Source of the DNA: Erwinia tracheiphila
GTDB lineage: Bacteria > Pseudomonadota > Gammaproteobacteria > Enterobacterales > Enterobacteriaceae
Length of the DNA: 64,000 bases
Reading direction: 5' to 3'
Assembly (NCBI RefSeq): GCF_021365465.1
Contig: NZ_CP089932.1
Span: 1,736,001-1,800,000 of the forward strand
The notes under the pieces are model-generated. The model was given only the letters and a program-made list of their open reading frames with translations, did no database searches and was not told the origin of the DNA. Position 1 is the stretch's first letter. Each line of letters begins with the position of its first letter. A program made the position numbers and the translations under genes. This document shows, piece after piece, positions 38,746 to 50,571 of the stretch.

Positions 38746-39537
38746 TCAGGAAGTCAGAAAATGTTGCAACATCCTGCTGCCAAAATAGGCCATGGTAAGC
38801 AGGAATGCTCCACCAAAATTAAACCAGGCGACACGACGACCACGCCAGCCTTCATGATAATGACCCCAAAGCAGAACGATATAGATAAACCATGCCAGAA
38901 TGGACAGTACCGCTTTATCAACATTTTCAGGACTAAACAGGTTATGCATATAGAACAAACCCGTGCACAACACCAGTGTTAAGAGGACTACACCAACCTG
39001 GGTAATATGAAACATTTTGCGCTCAATCGTCATCAACGGCGGGATGTCATTACTGAGCGTTAGTTTTTTATTTTTTAGTAACCAGTCTATCCATGCTAGT
39101 TGCAGGGCATAAAGTGCAGCGATAATTAATGTGACGTAGGCGAACAAGGCAAGCCCGATATGCATCATCATGCCTGGCGTAGTTTCAAGATGAGTGATGA
39201 ACGCATTTGGTACAAAGGTGGCGAAGGCCAGGTTAATTAGCGCAAAGCCATAGACGATTGGCAGCAGCATCCAGCCCCGATTACGGGAAGCCACAATGGT
39301 CATAATGGCACAAATCAGCAGGCTCACTAGGGAGCCAATATTTAGCAGGCTGAGATTGAGGCCGCCCGGCATGGCGAAAATGCGCTGATATAACGCTGTA
39401 GCATGGAAGATAAGCGCAGCAGTGGCGGAAACTACGGCAAGCTTTCGCCATGTACTTTGCTTTCGCAACAGGCCCGGAACGATTAAAGCAAGGCAAAAGG
39501 AGTAGGCGAGCAGCGCCAGAATAGCAAATACGGACAT
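38746..39537 (-). CDS. ypjD: Cytochrome c assembly-like membrane protein YpjD
   Basis: A 263-residue inner-membrane protein with about eight membrane helices and the CcsA/CcmC-like core (ATPGMMMHIGLALFAYVTLI and GHYHEGWRGRR). I chose ATG 39537 because it gives MSVFAILALLAYSFCLALIV, the family start; an in-frame extension of 34 codons is charged and not conserved. It is divergent from ffh and cotranscribed with yfjD (25 bases apart). Exact role unknown. Confidence 0.93.
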   Translation of the reverse strand: MSVFAILALLAYSFCLALIVPGLLRKQSTWRKLAVVSATAALIFHATALYQRIFAMPGGLNLSLLNIGSLVSLLICAIMTIVASRNRGWMLLPIVYGFALINLAFATFVPNAFITHLETTPGMMMHIGLALFAYVTLIIAALYALQLAWIDWLLKNKKLTLSNDIPPLMTIERKMFHITQVGVVLLTLVLCTGLFYMHNLFSPENVDKAVLSILAWFIYIVLLWGHYHEGWRGRRVAWFNFGGAFLLTMAYFGSRMLQHFLTS

Positions 39538-39696
39538 AGAAAGTTTTCTGGTACCGGTGAGCAAAAATACAGTATAACGCCAGCGGCGGTCGGCTCCAAA
39601 CGATCTCAATGCATTAGGCTGAGATCGCCATGCCTTCATGATATAATCCGCGCCATTGTGTCGCCTGGCGACCTCTCATTACGTGAGCGAGAGACG

Positions 39697-41058
39697 ATGT
39701 TTGATAATTTAACTGACAGATTGTCGCAAACCCTGCGCAATATTAGCGGCCGTGGACGGCTGACAGAAGACAACATAAAAGACACACTGCGTGAAGTTCG
39801 CATGGCATTACTGGAGGCCGATGTTGCGCTACCGGTAGTTCGTGAATTTATAAATCGCGTTAAAGAGCGTGCGTTAGGCCAGGACGTTAACAAGAGTCTG
39901 ACGCCGGGGCAGGAATTTATAAAAATTGTGCAAAATGAGCTAGTTGCCGCAATGGGTGCGGAAAACAACACGCTTAATCTGGCCGCACAGCCTCCCGCCG
40001 TCATCCTGATGGCCGGTTTGCAGGGAGCAGGTAAAACGACCAGCGTGGGTAAGCTGGGTAAATTTCTGCGTGAAAAGCATAAGAAAAAAGTGCTGGTTGT
40101 TTCCGCCGACGTTTACCGTCCTGCTGCAATTAAACAGTTAGAAAAACTGGCCGAACAGGTTGGTGTGGATTTTTGTCCGTCTGACTTAAGTCAACAACCT
40201 GTTTATATCGTTAAAAATGCCCTACAGCAGGCGAAGTTAAAGTTTTACGATGTGTTACTGGTGGACACCGCCGGTCGTCTTCACGTTGATGAAGCGATGA
40301 TGGACGAAATTAAACAGGTCCATGCAGTAATTAATCCGGTTGAGACACTGTTTGTTGTGGATGCAATGACTGGCCAGGATGCGGCGAACACAGCCAAAGC
40401 ATTTAATGAAGCGCTGCCGCTGACTGGCGTGATCCTGACCAAGGTTGATGGCGATGCTCGTGGCGGGGCCGCTCTCTCAATCCGTCATATCACCGACAGA
40501 CCGATAAAATTCATGGGCGTTGGTGAAAAAACAGACGCCCTTGAACCCTTTTATCCTGACCGTATTGCTTCGCGCATTCTCGGCATGGGCGATGTGTTGT
40601 CGCTGATTGAAGATATCGAAAGTAAAGTCGACCGTGTGCAGGCGGAAAAACTGGCCAGTAAGCTGAAAAAAGGCGATGGCTTTGATCTGAACGATTTTCT
40701 TCAGCAGCTGAAACAGATGCGCAATATGGGGGGCATGGCCAGCCTGATGGGTAAACTGCCCGGAATGGGGCAGTTACCGGATAACGTTAAATCGCAAATG
40801 GACGACAAAGTGTTGGTTCGTATGGAAGCGATGATCAACTCGATGACCCGCAAAGAGCGTGAAAAACCAGAAATCATCAAAGGTTCCCGCAAGCGTCGTG
40901 TTGCCACTGGTTCCGGCATGCAGGTGCAGGACGTCAATCGCTTGTTAAAGCAGTTCGACGATATGCAACGTATGATGAAGAAAATGAAAAAAGGTGGGAT
41001 GGCCAAAATGATGCGTGGCATGAAAGGTATGATGCCGCCCGGATTTCCCGGCCGCTAA
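39697..41058 (+). CDS. ffh: Signal recognition particle GTPase Ffh
   Basis: Protein part of SRP, targets membrane proteins to FtsY and SecYEG. The 453 residues, as in E. coli, comprise an N domain (1-85), G domain with GLQGAGKTTSVGK, DVYRPAAI, DTAGR and TKVDGDARGG, and an M domain (about 300-453) ending in a methionine- and lysine-rich tail (MKGMMPPGFPGR) that binds 4.5S RNA. Start ATG 39697 matches the family; the frame is open 13 codons further upstream. Confidence 0.97.
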   Translation: MFDNLTDRLSQTLRNISGRGRLTEDNIKDTLREVRMALLEADVALPVVREFINRVKERALGQDVNKSLTPGQEFIKIVQNELVAAMGAENNTLNLAAQPPAVILMAGLQGAGKTTSVGKLGKFLREKHKKKVLVVSADVYRPAAIKQLEKLAEQVGVDFCPSDLSQQPVYIVKNALQQAKLKFYDVLLVDTAGRLHVDEAMMDEIKQVHAVINPVETLFVVDAMTGQDAANTAKAFNEALPLTGVILTKVDGDARGGAALSIRHITDRPIKFMGVGEKTDALEPFYPDRIASRILGMGDVLSLIEDIESKVDRVQAEKLASKLKKGDGFDLNDFLQQLKQMRNMGGMASLMGKLPGMGQLPDNVKSQMDDKVLVRMEAMINSMTRKEREKPEIIKGSRKRRVATGSGMQVQDVNRLLKQFDDMQRMMKKMKKGGMAKMMRGMKGMMPPGFPGR

Positions 41059-41137
41059 CGTTCCCTGGAAACATTACGGGCGAATTAGATTGCTTTTTTC
41101 GCCTGAATGAGTAAAATTTTCGGGCTTTTTATATTGC

Positions 41138-41175
41138 AACCTGGCCCCGTTCCCTCAATGGGGCCAGGTTGTTTT
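41138..41175 (+). terminator. Terminator between ffh and rpsP
   Basis: AACCTGGCCCC and GGGGCCAGGTT form a perfect 11-pair stem with an 11-base loop, then GTTTT. It ends ffh transcription 20 bases before the rpsP start codon. Since no obvious promoter fits after it, read-through control of the rpsP operon (an attenuator-like role) is possible. Confidence 0.8.
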
Positions 41176-41194
41176 ATTAACTAAAGAGGATGTT

Positions 41195-41443
41195 ATGGTA
41201 ACAATTCGTTTGGCACGTCACGGCGCAAAAAAGCGCCCGTTCTATCAGGTAGTCGTTACTGACAGCCGTAATGCTCGTAACGGTCGCTTCATTGAGCGCG
41301 TTGGCTTCTTCAATCCGATCGCATCTGGTCAGGCTGAAGCGCTGCGTCTGGATATGGACCGCATTGAGCACTGGGTTGGCCAGGGTGCAACTCTCTCTGA
41401 TCGCGTTGGTGCGCTGATCAAAGAAGCTAAGAAAGCAGCTTAA
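41195..41443 (+). CDS. rpsP: 30S ribosomal protein S16
   Basis: The 82-residue protein starts [20 protein letters not shown], the family signature. AAAGAGG is the ribosome site. First gene of rpsP-rimM-trmD-rplS. Confidence 0.98.
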   Translation: MVTIRLARHGAKKRPFYQVVVTDSRNARNGRFIERVGFFNPIASGQAEALRLDMDRIEHWVGQGATLSDRVGALIKEAKKAA

Positions 41444-41461
41444 TCTGTCACGGTGGTCAAC

Positions 41462-42010
41462 ATGAGCAAACAACTCGCCGCGTCGTCTCCTGCTAACCCA
41501 TTAATTATGGGAAAGATGGGGTCGGCCTACGGGATCCGTGGTTGGCTCAAAGTGTTTTCCTCCACCGAAGATGCCGAAAGCATTTTTGACTATCAACCGT
41601 GGTTTATTCAACGGGCGAGTCAATGGGAGCTTATCGAGCTGGAAGGCTGGAAGCGCCACAATCAGGATATGATCATCAAAGTCAAAGGCATTGACGATCG
41701 TGATGCTGCAACTCTGCTGACTAATTGCGAAATTGTCGTGGATTCTGAGCAGCTGCCTGCGCTGGATAATGGCGACTATTACTGGAAAGATCTAATCGGT
41801 TGCCAGGTCGTCACCACCCAGGGCTATGAACTTGGTAGAATCACAGATCTGATGGAAACAGGTTCAAACGACGTTCTCGTCGTCAAGGCAAACCTGAAGG
41901 ATGCATTCGGTGCGAAGGAGCGGCTGATTCCGTTCCTTGATGGAGAGGTTATCAAGAATGTCGATCTCACTACCGGCACTATTGAAGTGGATTGGGATCC
42001 TGGTTTTTGA
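41462..42010 (+). CDS. rimM: Ribosome maturation factor RimM
   Basis: Assists 16S rRNA processing and 30S assembly through S19. The 182 residues comprise an N-terminal domain with [20 protein letters not shown] and a PRC-barrel domain with [15 protein letters not shown] and [11 protein letters not shown] 41462 gives the family start MSKQL; an ATG three codons earlier is also in frame. It sits 18 bases after rpsP. Confidence 0.97.
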   Translation: MSKQLAASSPANPLIMGKMGSAYGIRGWLKVFSSTEDAESIFDYQPWFIQRASQWELIELEGWKRHNQDMIIKVKGIDDRDAATLLTNCEIVVDSEQLPALDNGDYYWKDLIGCQVVTTQGYELGRITDLMETGSNDVLVVKANLKDAFGAKERLIPFLDGEVIKNVDLTTGTIEVDWDPGF

Positions 42011-42045
42011 GCTCCGGACAACGCGGTAAAACAGCAGCGCAATCA

Positions 42046-43211
<1,166 letters not shown>

Positions 43212-43268
43212 GCAACATCTGAAAGTTAATAGTAAAAATATCCACCTTTGTAAGAAGTGGATTAAAAA

Positions 43269-43294
43269 CAAGCCCCTGAATAGGGGCTTTTTTC
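43269..43294 (+). terminator. Terminator of the rpsP operon
   Basis: AAGCCCCTGAATAGGGGCTT folds into a tight stem followed by TTTTTT. Confidence 0.92.
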
Positions 43295-43711
43295 GTTTTA
43301 ACTCTCCCAAAATAACATTCTGTCAAGCCAGACAAGAATATACCGCAAGCACTGGGTGCTGATATTGTCGCAGCTTCGCCCGTATCATATTGCGCATAAC
43401 AAGGTATGGTTAGATTTATATATGGTTAGATTTATACATGGTGGTGGGTAAAAAGCCCAGCCAGGTGGCCGGGCTTGGTCCGTCAGTATTTCGCCATTGT
43501 GGGCTGCAATTTGTCCCTGCTGTACTCATCAGACATCTGTATTCTCCTCACTCAAGCAGAGGTGGGGTCAGGCTTTCAGCCAGAGAGAAAGTGCTTCGAC
43601 TCGATTCCAGTTGGGAGACAGTGCGGTGTGCGTTACCCGGCAAATCCACACCTCGTTATTATACATAGCTTCTTCGCCAGACTGATAAGTATCACCCAGC
43701 GTCCAGACACG
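43295..43711. other. Spacer between rplS and the M66 protease gene
   Basis: No supported gene. It contains a perfect tandem repeat (43405-43436) and a hairpin AGCCC/GGGCT near 43453-43475 that might terminate the protease gene from the right. Short ORFs here show no protein-like features. Confidence 0.5.
43405..43436. repeat. Perfect 16-bp tandem duplication
   Basis: TATGGTTAGATTTATA occurs twice in a row with no mismatch. The unit is AT-rich and lies in the spacer downstream of the protease gene. Confidence 0.9.
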
Positions 43712-46700
43712 TCAATCTGCAGCGGCAGGTGTCGTGAGGGTCAGCGTGTTACTCTGGACTGACAGCCGGCCCAGGGCGTCACGAGCGATAACAAAATAGC
43801 GGTAGCACGTATCAGATGAAACCCCGACGTCATGATAAGTGAGTTGTGAGGCTGGGATTCTCGCCAGCGCACTAATGATATTATTGTTAACTCCCCTATA
43901 AATACTGTATTCGTGTAGCGGACTGCTCCCTGAGGATGCTTCCCATGCGAGGCTAATGCTGTCACTGGTTACTGACGTACTATGTAAATTGCCTGGTGCG
44001 GTTGGTGGATGGTTAGGGTTTTCAGGGAGGGTTGTTCTCGCTGCAATGCTTGCGTTTCTTCCTGATTCCTGATTGTTGTCGCCAACTGCGCTCACGGCAT
44101 AGAGGTGCTGGGTATTTGCCGAAAGTCCGGCATCGGTATAGCGGGGTTCGATGCTGGTTGTCAGTAAATTCCCGTCACGATAGATACGGTAGTTTATGAC
44201 GGGCGTGTTCAGCCTGTTCCAGACCAGAGAAATACTGTTTGCAGTAGCATTCGTTACCTGAAGTCCCTCCGGTGAGGCAGGGACAACCGGACTTTCATCG
44301 TCAGCAGTTTCACCATTAATTGTATAGGTGAGTGGTGTGTGAATCGGCTCAATAGTTTTGCTGGAGATGGTCTGACCGTTATATATCAATCTGACCGTTC
44401 GTATTTGATCGGACTGTGCAATGTTAATGTGGAATTTATTCATGGCGTTATGAGCAAGCCGGGTATTGCCAAGTTTAAAACGCTGAATATGGGCGCCTGT
44501 TTCTACCCACAATTGGCAGTCAGACTCTTTCAGCGTGTTGCTGTCATCGGAATAAAGGAAACCATAGGCACCGTGCAGGGCAGGGTAAATATAGCCTGGC
44601 AGTTCGCCTTGTGGGTCGTAATAGCCAACCAGCGTGGTGACAGGGACACCAAAGGATTTGGGTTGGCGGTTAGCGGTAATATCTTTTATGAGTGCTATTT
44701 CGCGCCAGCCATGACCCTCTGAAATATAGTGTTTATTTTCCCCAATCTGTATTTGCATATTCAGTCCGTTAACATGCACTGTTGTAGGAAGCATCGCAGT
44801 ATTTTCAATGGTAATGACACGTCCCTTGTTAAGCTGTGACGAAACAGGAAAGTAAATATCCCCCGCCCAGTCATTTTCTGTCATTACTATGCTGACAACG
44901 TGGAAGTTAGCAATATAACTTGCTAACTCTGTCTGGCTCAGAGAATGATTAGATGCAACTGTGCGGTCCATATTCATGTCGATAACTATGCACTCATTCC
45001 AGACTGAAGCATTTGACAGATAACTTCTGTCAAAACCCCGGGGTACAGAAACAGACTCATCGTTGATGTGCAACTGACTGCTCCAGGTAGCATTGTTTTT
45101 CACCCTAATAATATGCTGATTGTTCGCCCGTGAGGCTTGCGGAACATCAATGGTACTGGACCAGTTGCCATCGTGCATTTCTACCTGAATCATTTCCTCC
45201 TGCCTGAACAATTCAGACAGTGCATTTGCACTCAAATCGCTGTTCGCGGCTGTCACCGCATTGATGGTATTTTGCTTAAGGGCATAGGGTTCCATACGCT
45301 GGGTACTGCTATTCCATTTTTTAAAACCCGTGGTTGAATTTGGGGAAAATACGACTTTTTTTTCCAAAAATCTCTGAATAATTTCAGCGACATGAGGAGT
45401 ATAGAGAGTAAAGCGGTTAAGTAAGCTCATCGGCTCGCCACCAGCCATGGCATCAAACCCGAACGATCTTCCATGAAAAGGTGCCTGGCAGTGTTCTTCC
45501 AGACACGATGCCTGGTGATTAATTACCGGCCGGAAATTGGGTATAAACCGGTTCAAATCTTTGTCCCAGCCCCAGGTTGAGTTAAGGGAACCAGCGGCAT
45601 GGTGAACAGAGCCATTAAACCCGCCCACATAATGTCCCAAACCGTAATTATGACCAACTTCATGACTGAATTCATTGCCCAGAGACTGGTCAAGTGTCAC
45701 CATACCTGCACCACCGGAACCGCCATGCACCTGAACACCATTGCTGTAGTTGCCGCGGCTATTGTGAGCGGTAAGTTGAGCAGCGGTATAAGGTGTCCAT
45801 TCACCGATGCCCGTTGAGCTGTTGATCCCATAGTTCGCATGATTAATGCCAAGAGAAATAAGCTCTTTGCCAATCTTTTCCCGCATTGTTCCTTGATGCC
45901 ATCCCCCAACGCTGGGATCTGAATCGGTCAGCAAGGTTCCATTGGGCAGCATGACTTCCTTCAAATGAAGCGACTGATAATTACTGACTATCAGCCTGGA
46001 TATCGGGACTGTCTGGAAATATTCCCGATGCGCTTGTGGATCCTTTGCAAAAGCATAAGCATCACGCGGAGGGGTTAACATACCAATGTCGATAGTGTGA
46101 ATAAGCAACTCAGAAGGGGCGCCAACTTTTATGTCGTTTAGTTTTCCGCTTCGGTTATTACTGTCAAATTGCATCCTGATACCGGGTTTGATCCATCGGG
46201 CAGGGATCGTTGCGCTCCAGGTATTTTCAGCATAGATAATATTCTGATTAAGTAATTCACCATCCCAAACCCACTGTCCAGAAATGAATTTAAATTGGCC
46301 TGATTCGCCATTTGAGATGGTGGCGCGCCGGCCGCTGAAAATGATATTTGAAGTCAAAGTTGCATGAGAAATGACATGCACGACTCTTCCTTCCTTAGCA
46401 AGGTTATCCGGTAAATAAATATCCCGTGTCCAGCTACCATCGAAGGTGCTAATTGCTATAAGCGTATATCGCTGCAACAGCTCACGCAAATATGAAGCAG
46501 AAGGGTTATTTAATTCATTAATTTCACTGTTAGTAGTAATAGTGTGAGTGCTGCCGGGTAAGGGAAGGAAATCAAAATTATCCGGTATACCATCAATATG
46601 GTAGGCCGTATTGGGCAAGTCCTCAGGTTTTTGCAAAGGGAGAATACCGATGATTTTCCCTTCTGTATCAGTGACCCTCAGGGTTATTGCATCTAGGTTG

Positions 46701-46924
46701 TCTTGCGGTTTCACCAGGACCAACGTTTCCCGGAAGGCTACCAGATGGGGCTGTGGATCGCCAGGTACAGGTCTTGCGGGAATGATCTGGCTTTGTGCAA
46801 ATTTAATATTGGCTGACAGAGAGCCTTGCAAATTATTGGTATTATCACTGTTATTGAAAACCAGTTTCTCACTGTTGGTTTTATGTGGTTTGCTGGCTGC
46901 ATTTTCGTTCGGTATCATGACCAA
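43712..46924 (-). CDS. M66 family zinc metallopeptidase (StcE/TagA-like) with FnIII domains
   Basis: A 1070-residue putative secreted protease. The zincin motif HEVGHNYGLGHY has ligands H421, H425 and H431 and general base E422; the Met-turn is FDAMAGG (M493). This is the signature of StcE, the mucin-cleaving protease of E. coli O157. The region before it (about 40-340) resembles StcE's N-terminal beta domains, with a repeated WSSTIDVP/WTRDIYLP-type motif also after the catalytic domain (about 590-760). Two fibronectin type III domains end the protein (about 890-975 and 980-1067). No hydrophobic signal peptide is at the N-terminus (MVMIPNENAASKPHK). Not part of the conserved backbone, so probably acquired. 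Confidence 0.88.
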   Translation of the reverse strand: MVMIPNENAASKPHKTNSEKLVFNNSDNTNNLQGSLSANIKFAQSQIIPARPVPGDPQPHLVAFRETLVLVKPQDNLDAITLRVTDTEGKIIGILPLQKPEDLPNTAYHIDGIPDNFDFLPLPGSTHTITTNSEINELNNPSASYLRELLQRYTLIAISTFDGSWTRDIYLPDNLAKEGRVVHVISHATLTSNIIFSGRRATISNGESGQFKFISGQWVWDGELLNQNIIYAENTWSATIPARWIKPGIRMQFDSNNRSGKLNDIKVGAPSELLIHTIDIGMLTPPRDAYAFAKDPQAHREYFQTVPISRLIVSNYQSLHLKEVMLPNGTLLTDSDPSVGGWHQGTMREKIGKELISLGINHANYGINSSTGIGEWTPYTAAQLTAHNSRGNYSNGVQVHGGSGGAGMVTLDQSLGNEFSHEVGHNYGLGHYVGGFNGSVHHAAGSLNSTWGWDKDLNRFIPNFRPVINHQASCLEEHCQAPFHGRSFGFDAMAGGEPMSLLNRFTLYTPHVAEIIQRFLEKKVVFSPNSTTGFKKWNSSTQRMEPYALKQNTINAVTAANSDLSANALSELFRQEEMIQVEMHDGNWSSTIDVPQASRANNQHIIRVKNNATWSSQLHINDESVSVPRGFDRSYLSNASVWNECIVIDMNMDRTVASNHSLSQTELASYIANFHVVSIVMTENDWAGDIYFPVSSQLNKGRVITIENTAMLPTTVHVNGLNMQIQIGENKHYISEGHGWREIALIKDITANRQPKSFGVPVTTLVGYYDPQGELPGYIYPALHGAYGFLYSDDSNTLKESDCQLWVETGAHIQRFKLGNTRLAHNAMNKFHINIAQSDQIRTVRLIYNGQTISSKTIEPIHTPLTYTINGETADDESPVVPASPEGLQVTNATANSISLVWNRLNTPVINYRIYRDGNLLTTSIEPRYTDAGLSANTQHLYAVSAVGDNNQESGRNASIAARTTLPENPNHPPTAPGNLHSTSVTSDSISLAWEASSGSSPLHEYSIYRGVNNNIISALARIPASQLTYHDVGVSSDTCYRYFVIARDALGRLSVQSNTLTLTTPAAAD

Positions 46925-48239
46925 TCCTTAATATAAAAACAGGCTGCATTTCCGTCTTATATACGGACGCAAACTGGGAGGTTGTAGGATTAATTAATCC
47001 ATTAGGAGAGTGCGAATGTATTCTCCAACCCTGTTCACAGATGAGCAATTACAATAATTTCGATGAGGTTTCAAAAAAAAGCATTTCAATGAAAATGAAA
47101 GATTATTTTTTCTGAAAAAGATTGATGTTTTTCTGGTGGTGTAAAAGTGTGATGAAAAATAAGCTATCTGGCCGATAGTGGCAATGCTCTGCTTCACTCT
47201 GCTAAACAATCACAGCAGGACAGGCACCAGAAAATTAGCTAATAGCGTTGGATAAAAATGCCCGAAAGCAGGAATGGTTGAGTTTAATGGTGAGGATTGA
47301 TAATAAACGGAGTCGACAGTGCCGCAGGCTGGAATATCACATCTTTTTTTAGCGCCACATTTCTCGGCAATGTGGCTATCACCATGTTGGGTTTGCAGGA
47401 ATGGCTACGATTTTGCTTCCAGGGCATTGCTAAACCTGAATAACCTTGGGCGATGGTCTGGCTGACAATTGTCTGCCACAGTTTGTTACTCCGTAGCTCA
47501 TTGGACAGAAGCTTTTTAAGGAAGTGAATAATGCAGGCTGATTCTTTCCGGTAATTTACAGTCTCCATCAGACAGCCCCGGTTGGTTGTTCTGCATGGTA
47601 TGCGCGACTTCAAACAATGGCATTGTTGGTAAGAGAGACTGCGTTGCCAGCACCTCTCTGAAAGTACATCGCCCGGTACACGCAGTAACTGTTGAAAATC
47701 CCATTGTTCAGTTATAAAGCCGTCAGTCTTCGCGTAAAAGTGAATTGTGTGGTGCTCAGTGTCTGGCAACCGTGCACGGTGAGAAAGAATTGTCTGTCTA
47801 CAGCTCATCTGGTTAAAAGTAACTCAGCAATCCTGTAATCATCATTGACGGCAGGCCATCGACAATCAGTGTAGTAGAGTAAATCGTTAATTCGAAGATT
47901 GCGCTGCTATAAAAGAAGGACGTCTCTTTTCGGTGTTAACCATAATGAGTTCCTGCTGGTTACCTGCACTCTACGGAAAAAGTCCGCTCATTAACCATTG
48001 TGTTTAAACAGAAAGCTGTATTCTTAGACACATTAATCCGTAAATATATATATACAAATTACTTCTTTCATTTCAGTGGGTTTATTTATAACTAATTGTT
48101 TTTAATCAAATAAATATAATTTATTATTTATCGGTAATAAAAGTGTACAGTTAAGACTTTACATCTGTGTTTTTTTGATACAGTATCTGTCAACTTACTA
48201 GAGTTGACCTGCGTATATCGATATAAAAGAGAGATGACC
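46925..48239. other. 1.3-kb AT-rich spacer upstream of aroF
   Basis: It should hold promoters of the protease gene (left) and aroF (right). A minus-strand open frame at 47284-47808 (174 codons) shows no recognisable domain, irregular composition and no good ribosome site, so I do not call it. The right 300 bases are very AT-rich. A TyrR-type site is expected before aroF, but TGTACA...TTTACA at 48144-48163 has the wrong spacing. Confidence 0.5.
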
Positions 48240-49319
48240 ATGCAAAGAGACGCGCTCAACAATGTGCATATCGCAGAAGAACAGATTCTGATCACCCCAG
48301 AAGAACTCAAAAAAACGTTCCCACTCAGTGCAACTCAGGCCAGTCAAATTGCTGCCTCACGGCAGATTATCGCCAATATCATCAGTGGTAAGGATCATCG
48401 CTTTCTGGTGGTGTGCGGCCCCTGTTCGATTCATGATACTGAAGCCGCGCTTGACTATGCACGCCGTCTGAAAACTCTTTCAGAACAGTTACAAGATCAG
48501 CTCTATATCGTTATGCGCGTCTATTTTGAAAAGCCCCGTACCACTGTTGGCTGGAAAGGACTCATTAACGATCCCTACATGGATAATTCATTTGATATGC
48601 AGGCGGGCCTGCACATAGCGCGTCGGCTGCTGCTCGACCTCGTCGAAATGGGCCTGCCGCTGGCTACTGAGGCCCTCGACCCTAACAGCCCACAATATCT
48701 TGGTGATCTTTTTAGCTGGTCCGCGATTGGTGCACGCACCACGGAGTCGCAGACTCACCGTGAAATGGCTTCTGGTTTATCGATGCCGGTAGGCTTTAAA
48801 AATGGCACTGACGGCAGTCTTGGTACCGCAATCAATGCCATGAGAGCCGCTGCAATGCCACACCGTTTTGTGGGGATAAATCAGGGTGGCCAGGTGTGTC
48901 TGCTGCAAACGCAGGGTAACCCTGATGGACATGTTATTCTGCGCGGAGGAAAACAGCCCAACTATGGCCCAGCGGATGTAGTGCAATGTGAAAAAGAAAT
49001 GGCCAAGGCGGGACTCCGTCCTGCCTTGATGATAGATTGCAGCCATGGCAATTCTAACAAAGACTTCCGCCGCCAGTCCGGCGTAGCTGAATCGGCTGTG
49101 GCACAGATCAAAGATGGTAACCGCTCAATCATTGGTCTTATGCTGGAAAGCCATCTCCACGAGGGCAATCAGACTTCTGAACAGCCACGTAGTGAAATGC
49201 GTTATGGCGTTTCCGTTACTGATTCCTGCATTAATTGGGAAACGACAGAAAATCTATTGCGTGAAATTAACCAGAATCTGGATGGAGTGCTGGTGGCGCG
49301 TCTGCCACAAGAGGATTAA
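48240..49319 (+). CDS. aroF: 3-deoxy-7-phosphoheptulonate synthase (AroF type)
   Basis: First step of the shikimate pathway, the isoenzyme normally inhibited by tyrosine. The 359 residues have [29 protein letters not shown], the metal ligand in [11 protein letters not shown] and [16 protein letters not shown] 48240 gives the family start [11 protein letters not shown]; an in-frame start 36 bases upstream is less likely. Two bases separate its stop codon from tyrA, and the aroF-tyrA operon is typical. Confidence 0.96.
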   Translation: MQRDALNNVHIAEEQILITPEELKKTFPLSATQASQIAASRQIIANIISGKDHRFLVVCGPCSIHDTEAALDYARRLKTLSEQLQDQLYIVMRVYFEKPRTTVGWKGLINDPYMDNSFDMQAGLHIARRLLLDLVEMGLPLATEALDPNSPQYLGDLFSWSAIGARTTESQTHREMASGLSMPVGFKNGTDGSLGTAINAMRAAAMPHRFVGINQGGQVCLLQTQGNPDGHVILRGGKQPNYGPADVVQCEKEMAKAGLRPALMIDCSHGNSNKDFRRQSGVAESAVAQIKDGNRSIIGLMLESHLHEGNQTSEQPRSEMRYGVSVTDSCINWETTENLLREINQNLDGVLVARLPQED

Positions 49320-49321
49320 TT

Positions 49322-50443
49322 ATGGTGGCTGAACTGACCGCGCTTCGCGATCAAATTGATGAAGTTGATAAGGCGTTGCTCGATCTGTTGTCCCGGCGGC
49401 TACAACTGGTAGCCGGTGTGGGCGAAGTAAAAAGTCGGTATGGACTGCCGGTTTATGTACCTGAACGTGAAGCCTCAATGCTTGCTTCCCGCCGCAAAGA
49501 GGCGGAGCTATTAGGCGTACCGCCCGATCTGATTGAAGATGTGCTCCGCCGTATCATGCGCGAGTCCTATTCCAGTGAAAATGACAAGGGCTTTAAAACG
49601 CTTTGTCCTGAGCTGCGTCCGGTGGTCATTGTGGGTGGGAAAGGACAGATGGGGCGTCTGTTTGAAAAGATGCTGAAGCTGTCGGGATATCAGGTGAAGA
49701 TCCTTGATAAAGAGGAATGGGTGCAGCGAGATGCGCTGCTGAAGGATGCCGGCATGGTGATTATCAGCGTACCAATACATTCGACGGAAGAGGTGATTGC
49801 CGCACTGCCGACACTACCCGATGACTGTATTCTGGTCGATCTGGCGTCGGTTAAAAATAGCCCCATGCAGGCGATGCTGGCAGCACATGCTGGCCCGGTG
49901 CTCGGTCTGCACCCGATGTTTGGCCCTGACAGCGGTAGTCTGGCAAAACAGGTCGTGGTCTGGTGCGATGGGCGACAGCCCGAGGCCAGCCAGTGGTTTC
50001 TTGAACAAATTCAGGTATGGGGCGCACGGTTACACCGAATCAGCGCAGTTGAGCACGATCAAAACATGGCTTTTATTCAGGCCCTGCGCCATTTTGCGAC
50101 TTTCGCTTATGGCTTGCATCTGGCTGAAGAAAATGTGCAGCTTGAACAGCTTCTGGCTCTTTCATCACCGATTTATCGTCTGGAACTGGCGATGGTCGGC
50201 AGGTTATTCGCACAAGATCCGCAGCTGTACGCAGATATTATTATGTCTTCAGAAAATAATCTGGCGCTGATCAAGCGTTACTATCAACGTTTTGGTGAAG
50301 CTATAAAATTACTGGAAACAGGTGACAAGCAGGCGTTTATAAACAGCTTCCGTAAGGTTGAAGATTGGTTCGGCGATCATGCTCGTCGTTTTTTACTGGA
50401 GAGCCGAGCGCTGCTGCGTCAGGCTAATGACAGCAGGCAATAA
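49322..50443 (+). CDS. tyrA: Chorismate mutase / prephenate dehydrogenase
   Basis: The bifunctional enzyme makes 4-hydroxyphenylpyruvate for tyrosine. The 373 residues, as in E. coli, carry an AroQ chorismate mutase (1-90, [20 protein letters not shown]), an NAD-binding Rossmann part ([18 protein letters not shown]) and a helical dehydrogenase domain ([20 protein letters not shown]). Ribosome site GAGGATTA overlaps the aroF end, so translation is coupled. Confidence 0.97.
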   Translation: MVAELTALRDQIDEVDKALLDLLSRRLQLVAGVGEVKSRYGLPVYVPEREASMLASRRKEAELLGVPPDLIEDVLRRIMRESYSSENDKGFKTLCPELRPVVIVGGKGQMGRLFEKMLKLSGYQVKILDKEEWVQRDALLKDAGMVIISVPIHSTEEVIAALPTLPDDCILVDLASVKNSPMQAMLAAHAGPVLGLHPMFGPDSGSLAKQVVVWCDGRQPEASQWFLEQIQVWGARLHRISAVEHDQNMAFIQALRHFATFAYGLHLAEENVQLEQLLALSSPIYRLELAMVGRLFAQDPQLYADIIMSSENNLALIKRYYQRFGEAIKLLETGDKQAFINSFRKVEDWFGDHARRFLLESRALLRQANDSRQ

Positions 50444-50571
50444 AAGTCCTTGAATAAAAGCCTGATGTGGCGGGGATGCTTTCTTGAAAGCTGCCCATGA
50501 TTCAGCCCCCGATTGCGGGGCCTGTGAAACGGCAAGCCACAGGTTACGTAACTTATTACGGAGTAGTGCGG

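Noticed and set aside
43438..43762. Several overlapping ORFs of 60-95 codons after rplS
   Set aside because: Three frames open at once in a short spacer with no shared protein features or good starts; chance frames.
44339..44722. Plus-strand ORFs inside the M66 protease gene
   Set aside because: Shadows of a 1070-codon gene with clear catalytic motifs.
47284..47808. 174-codon minus-strand ORF upstream of aroF
   Set aside because: No domain, poor start context and irregular composition; most likely a chance frame in a spacer or a very old remnant.
48144..48163. TGTACA...TTTACA as TyrR box before aroF
   Set aside because: The half-sites are 8 bases apart instead of the 6 of the TyrR consensus, so I do not claim it although TyrR control is expected.
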